A stretch of 18,552 nt of DNA from an uncultured Lachnospiraceae bacterium (GTDB taxonomy: Bacteria; Bacillota; Clostridia; Lachnospirales; Lachnospiraceae): positions 1-18,552 of the forward strand of contig CAJUED010000040.1 of NCBI GenBank assembly GCA_910585075.1, read 5' to 3'. Each line of letters opens with the position of its first letter. Position 1 is the first letter of the stretch. Below the pieces are notes generated by a model, which had not been told where the DNA came from, did no database searches, and was given only the letters and a program-made list of their open reading frames with translations. Shown here piece by piece: positions 15,187 through 18,552 of the stretch. Made by a program: the position numbers and the translations under genes.

Positions 15187-16344
15187 ATGAACACGATACG
15201 GAAAAAACAAACCAACATCCGGACGCATACCATGCTTCCCACAGATAACTCTCAGACGGAGACTTTTCCTGTCCGGTCTTGTAACCGGCCTTATCCGGTA
15301 GTGCCAAAACCGGCAAAGAAATTTTTTCTCCTTTTGCTGGCGGCAGGTATTTTTATCTGCCTTTTTACGTCCTGCGCCGGTACTGCCTCCCGGCCTGGGA
15401 AAGCGCCGGATTATACCCCCTTGGTTTACCTGTTAAAGTCAAGTCCGATATCCTTTGACCGTTCTTCTTTGAATGAGATACCGGACAACCCCTTTCCTTC
15501 TTTGAGCGTGCCCACCTATATCACGAAAGTGGACGAAATGTTTTTTATTGTGGACTGCTATAACAATCAGGTCATCTATCATGATAATCTGACCGACCCT
15601 CTCTATCGGTGGCAGATTATGACAAATGACATTGCCATGGGGCACACCTTAGCCAGCGACGGGGAGGTTTATCTGATTGACGACACGGAAAACAACCGGA
15701 TTCTGATTATGGAAAAGGACGTAAATGTCAACGGGCAGGTGATTTTTGTGCCTACTCAGGAATTTTTAAATATCGGCAACCGTCCCCATTACATTATATA
15801 CGATGCGTATACGGATACCTTTTACGCCTGGAGCTCCCAGAGTGGGGAAATGTATCTTTTCCGCCATGCAAAGGGGGACTCCCGGATGTACCTGACAGGA
15901 ATACGCTCCATCCCTTCCCTTAATGGTATTTATGTCCGTTCCTTCACGATTATCGACGACAGCATTTATTTCGTATCCGGCAATTCCAGCATTATTGAGG
16001 CGGACCTTTACACCTTTGAAATCAAAAAGGAATATCCGGTTCCCCCTGAAATGGCCGGTATGATACAGCTCACCCGGATTGAGGATTATTATTACATCAC
16101 CATATCCACCGACGCAGCCGGTAACCAGGATTATGCCACCATGCTGCGGGTGAAAAATCTGGACGACCTTTCCACCGGTAAATACGAGGATGTGTACGGA
16201 AACTTTATTGGCGGCGGCACGCCTTACTATATCACACAGATTGAGGACAAATGGTATCTGACGGAGCACCGCATCCCCGGGCACTCCATTTGGAGTTTTC
16301 AGGTACAGGACAACATCATTATAAATGTAACTTCTATTTATTAA
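15187..16344 (+). CDS. Beta-propeller-like surface lipoprotein
   Basis: The product has up to 385 residues, with a lipoprotein-type signal (KKFFLLLLAAGIFICLFTSC, about 44-63) giving a lipid-bearing Cys in FTSCAG. After it come about six strand-rich repeats with patterns such as VDEMFFIVDCYNNQVIYHD, DGEVYLIDDTENNRILIMEK and DDSIYFVSGNSSIIEADL, like the blades of an NHL or similar beta-propeller. It probably sits on the outer face of the membrane; the ligand is unknown. The start is uncertain: the ATG at 15187 lies on the predicted transcription start with no ribosome binding site, the ATG at 15232 and GTG at 15301 also lack one, and the GTG would give a normal short signal (residues 39 on). 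It is followed 14 bp later by a GT-C transferase gene, so the two likely act together. Confidence 0.85.
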   Translation: MNTIRKKQTNIRTHTMLPTDNSQTETFPVRSCNRPYPVVPKPAKKFFLLLLAAGIFICLFTSCAGTASRPGKAPDYTPLVYLLKSSPISFDRSSLNEIPDNPFPSLSVPTYITKVDEMFFIVDCYNNQVIYHDNLTDPLYRWQIMTNDIAMGHTLASDGEVYLIDDTENNRILIMEKDVNVNGQVIFVPTQEFLNIGNRPHYIIYDAYTDTFYAWSSQSGEMYLFRHAKGDSRMYLTGIRSIPSLNGIYVRSFTIIDDSIYFVSGNSSIIEADLYTFEIKKEYPVPPEMAGMIQLTRIEDYYYITISTDAAGNQDYATMLRVKNLDDLSTGKYEDVYGNFIGGGTPYYITQIEDKWYLTEHRIPGHSIWSFQVQDNIIINVTSIY

Positions 16345-16358
16345 AAGAGGATATACAA

Positions 16359-17987
16359 ATGAAAGCAAATCACATGGAAATCTTTACCCAGGATAATACT
16401 TCCGACAGAACCGGGCTGTATACCGTCATTGCCATTTTTTCTCTTTGCATTGCCACTGCCATAGCCCAGGGCACCGGCTTTTTTTACACGCCCCATTATA
16501 CAAAGGTGCTGGTCATAACCTGTCTTTTTGTGGCATACACAGGTCTTTTGTTCTACTTAAAGTCCTCCGGACGTCTTGACGAAAGAGCCATTGTTTTTAT
16601 GATGATTCTTTTAGGTACCCTGCTGCGATGCGGCTATGTGCTTTTATCAGGTCTTTATGAGCGTCAGCATGACGCCGGGGCTTACACAGGGATGGGCACG
16701 GACTTTGTCAATCCGGGGCACATTGGCTACATTGAATATATTTACAAGTTCCATAAGCTTCCGGATCTAAACCCGTACGAGCTGTTTGCCTACTACCATC
16801 CCCCTCTGCACCATATCATTTCCTTTTTATGGCTGCAACTCAATATTATCCTGGGAGCAGCGGAGGATCTTGCCTTTGAAAATCTGCAAATCCTTCCACT
16901 TTTCTACTCCTGCCTGTGTATGGTTGTCACCTGGAAAATATTGAAGGTTCTTGAAATAGAGGAAAATGGGCTTTATATCGGGTTGGCTTTCATGGTCTTT
17001 CACCCTGCCACCATTGTTATGGCCGGCAGCGTCAACAACGATATGCTGACCATCCTGTTTATGTGTTTGATTATATTGGAGGCTTTGAAATGGATACAAA
17101 ATAAAGATTTGGCAGGGCTTATCAGGCTGGCTCTTTGCATTGGTTTTGGCATGATTACCAAGCTAAACTCCGCCGTTCTTGCTATCCCCCTGGCCATTAT
17201 TTTCCTGATGCACTTTATTTCCGTTATACGTCTGCGGAAAAAAAGCCATCTCCTCTCATGGATAAAAAATTACTGTATTTTTGCTGTCATTGTTGCCCCA
17301 ATCGGCCTGTCCTGGATTGTAAGGAATTTAATCCGCTTTGGCGAAAAGCCCGGCGTGCCTGTGCCCGGAGAAACCTCTCCCATGTACACAGCCGGCTACA
17401 GCCTGTGGGAGCGGCTGGGTGTACCGGCCTTTTCCGACTGGAATTTTGCTTTTCCTTTCCACCCAATCAGCGCTAAGGCCTGCAGCAACACCTGGGTTAT
17501 CATGTTCCACACCTCCTTGTTTACCGAGGAATATCCCACCAATCTGCCGGACATTCTTCTGGTTATGTGCCAGATTACTTTTGTACTGGCAGTGGTTTTT
17601 GGGATTGCCACCGCCCTTTTACTGATCGCGGTTTTACTCCATCAGGTGTTCTCCCGCTCCGCCGAGCGTTTTATAGACAAAAAAACCGGCCTGGAAAACA
17701 CGGTTTTCCTTTTGACCGGTTATATCATCATGCTGATTTCCTTTGCCGCCTTTGTGATTATCTATCCCTACACTTGCAGCAGCGATTTCCGCTATGTGGC
17801 AATCTGCCTGGTTTATGTAGCGATTGCTCTGGGACTTGGGAATAAATATTACCTTTGTCCCGTTCATGAGCGTGAGGATGGCTTCTTTGCAAAATTTCAG
17901 GCCTTCTGCATGCATGTCGTCAACTGGGGCATTATCATCATCCTTACCTTCAGCACAATGATTTATATGTTCTGGGGACGCTGGTAA
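16359..17987 (+). CDS. GT-C family integral membrane glycosyltransferase (PMT/ArnT-like)
   Basis: The 542-residue polytopic protein has about 11-12 membrane helices. The first outer loop carries the acidic D105 in YERQHDAGAYTG, the usual place of the GT-C catalytic Asp. Further family signs are LFAYYHPPLHHIISF (143-157) and GSVNNDMLTILFM. Such enzymes take a sugar from a polyprenyl-phosphate donor and put it on a lipid, glycan or protein outside the membrane; donor and acceptor are not known here. GAGG (16347-16350) lies 8 nt before the ATG at 16359, so the longer frame starting at 16251 is not the true start. It is cotranscribed with the lipoprotein gene and ends 11 bp from the convergent NYN gene with no clear terminator between them. 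Confidence 0.9.
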   Translation: MKANHMEIFTQDNTSDRTGLYTVIAIFSLCIATAIAQGTGFFYTPHYTKVLVITCLFVAYTGLLFYLKSSGRLDERAIVFMMILLGTLLRCGYVLLSGLYERQHDAGAYTGMGTDFVNPGHIGYIEYIYKFHKLPDLNPYELFAYYHPPLHHIISFLWLQLNIILGAAEDLAFENLQILPLFYSCLCMVVTWKILKVLEIEENGLYIGLAFMVFHPATIVMAGSVNNDMLTILFMCLIILEALKWIQNKDLAGLIRLALCIGFGMITKLNSAVLAIPLAIIFLMHFISVIRLRKKSHLLSWIKNYCIFAVIVAPIGLSWIVRNLIRFGEKPGVPVPGETSPMYTAGYSLWERLGVPAFSDWNFAFPFHPISAKACSNTWVIMFHTSLFTEEYPTNLPDILLVMCQITFVLAVVFGIATALLLIAVLLHQVFSRSAERFIDKKTGLENTVFLLTGYIIMLISFAAFVIIYPYTCSSDFRYVAICLVYVAIALGLGNKYYLCPVHEREDGFFAKFQAFCMHVVNWGIIIILTFSTMIYMFWGRW

Positions 17988-17998
17988 CAGAATGATTT

Positions 17999-18552
17999 TT
18001 AAATATTCTCCAGCTCCTGCTTTGCCTGGGGTGACAGGGCGTTTGCAAAGGAATGCTTCTCCTGGGGATGGCTGCTTTGAAAGTCCTGCAGCACCTGCCT
18101 TGCGGCCTGCTCCATTTCCTCTTTCAGTTCCCTGGAAGAAATCAGCTTGCACCCTTCCCCTATAATGATAATCTGCTCAAGGCCGTCCGAGGTAGCCACC
18201 GTCACATCATATTTTTTACTGTTTTCGTGGGCGAATTTTTCGATATACTGGTCGGCGGTCTCCGCCTCTTTTGTGTATACCACATGAATATTGTGATAGT
18301 CCAAAACCTCCGTGGCATGTCCTGCAAGACGATAGGCGTCAAAAACCGCTATCAGGTTACAGCCTCTCACCGCCTGGTAATTGCAGAGCAAATCCAGCAG
18401 CTTTCCCCTGGCCCCATCCAGACTTTTCTCCGCCAGCTCCTTAAGCTCCTCCCACGCAAAAATCACGTTATAGCCGTCCACCAGCAGATACTCCTCCCGT
18501 TTGGGCGCCGCTTTGTAAACTCTGGTCTGGGGCTGTGCCGAAACTTCACCGG
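17999..18552 (-). CDS. YacP/Rae1-type NYN domain ribonuclease, 5' end outside the window
   Basis: The visible 184 residues contain a PIN-like NYN domain: YLLVDGYNVIFAWEEL, LIAVFDAYR, EAETADQYIEKFAHE and VTVATSDGLEQIIIIGEG, with the conserved acidic residues (DG, FD, AD, SD) in place. Bacillus Rae1 (YacP) of this family is an endonuclease that enters the ribosomal A site and cuts mRNA during translation. The frame stays open to the right edge. A GTG at 18481 lies inside the conserved VDGYN motif and so is not the start. About 23 further residues upstream (rich in Gln, Pro, Lys and Arg) look like a linker rather than a normal N-terminus, so the domain may be the C-terminal part of a longer protein. 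A short basic C-terminal tail with SPQAKQELENI follows the domain. Confidence 0.88.
   Translation of the reverse strand, partial: GEVSAQPQTRVYKAAPKREEYLLVDGYNVIFAWEELKELAEKSLDGARGKLLDLLCNYQAVRGCNLIAVFDAYRLAGHATEVLDYHNIHVVYTKEAETADQYIEKFAHENSKKYDVTVATSDGLEQIIIIGEGCKLISSRELKEEMEQAARQVLQDFQSSHPQEKHSFANALSPQAKQELENI

Noticed and set aside
15013..15316. Minus-strand frames of 71 and 90 residues in the divergent control region
   Set aside because: They overlap promoters and the coding start on the other strand and lack Shine-Dalgarno sequences; hydrophobic stretches come from A/T-rich DNA.
16251..16358. The upstream extension of the GT-C gene into the lipoprotein gene
   Set aside because: The ATG at 16359 has a well-placed GAGG, and the extension overlaps the end of the preceding gene without hydrophobic or conserved content.
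17634..18152. A 172-residue minus-strand frame across the GT-C and NYN gene ends
   Set aside because: It is antisense to the GT-C C-terminus and out of frame with the NYN domain, both of which have clear family motifs.

Overview
The window looks like chromosomal DNA of an anaerobic Firmicute, most likely a Lachnospiraceae-type Clostridium relative. The reasons are strong AGGAGG-type ribosome binding sites, a clostridial-length glutamine-dependent NAD synthase, a DUF6020-like membrane protein, a HxHxG/GGCY repeat surface protein and Pro/Ser-rich cell-surface tails. I see no phage, insertion sequence, CRISPR, tRNA or rRNA. Fifteen protein genes are supported. Family names rest on motifs read by eye, not on a search.

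Layout. 1-590: the end of a + strand gene for a small membrane-anchored protein, then a convergent terminator. 590-6631: a five-gene minus-strand run, read in the order hisC, DUF368/PopT lipid carrier transporter, SAM methyltransferase, hslO (Hsp33), nadE, with a candidate promoter near 6700. 6759-7790: a minus-strand family 2 glycosyltransferase with a TPR-like tail. 7791-8133: a divergent control region with a very good + strand promoter and a roughly 270-nt leader. 8134-9972: a large multipass DUF6020-like protein. 10082-12723: a minus-strand polar amino acid ABC importer (binding lipoprotein, permease, ATPase). It has an ARG-box-like palindrome upstream and an elaborate hairpin between the binding protein and permease genes. 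12841-14862: a large minus-strand surface protein with two cysteine repeat arrays. 14863-15186: a divergent control region with a promoter-leader-terminator module facing the surface protein and a second promoter facing right. 15187-17987: a two-gene + operon for a beta-propeller-like lipoprotein and a GT-C glycosyltransferase. 17999-18552: the 3' part of a YacP/Rae1-type NYN ribonuclease gene, open at the window edge.

How they may work together. The centre and right half lean to the cell envelope: PopT-type undecaprenyl phosphate recycling, a family 2 glycosyltransferase, two GT-C-like polytopic proteins and a repeat surface protein. The ABC importer looks like an arginine or related amino acid system. 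The least described items are the surface protein with its leader attenuator, the hairpin inside the importer operon, and a short intergenic repeat family found at four places.
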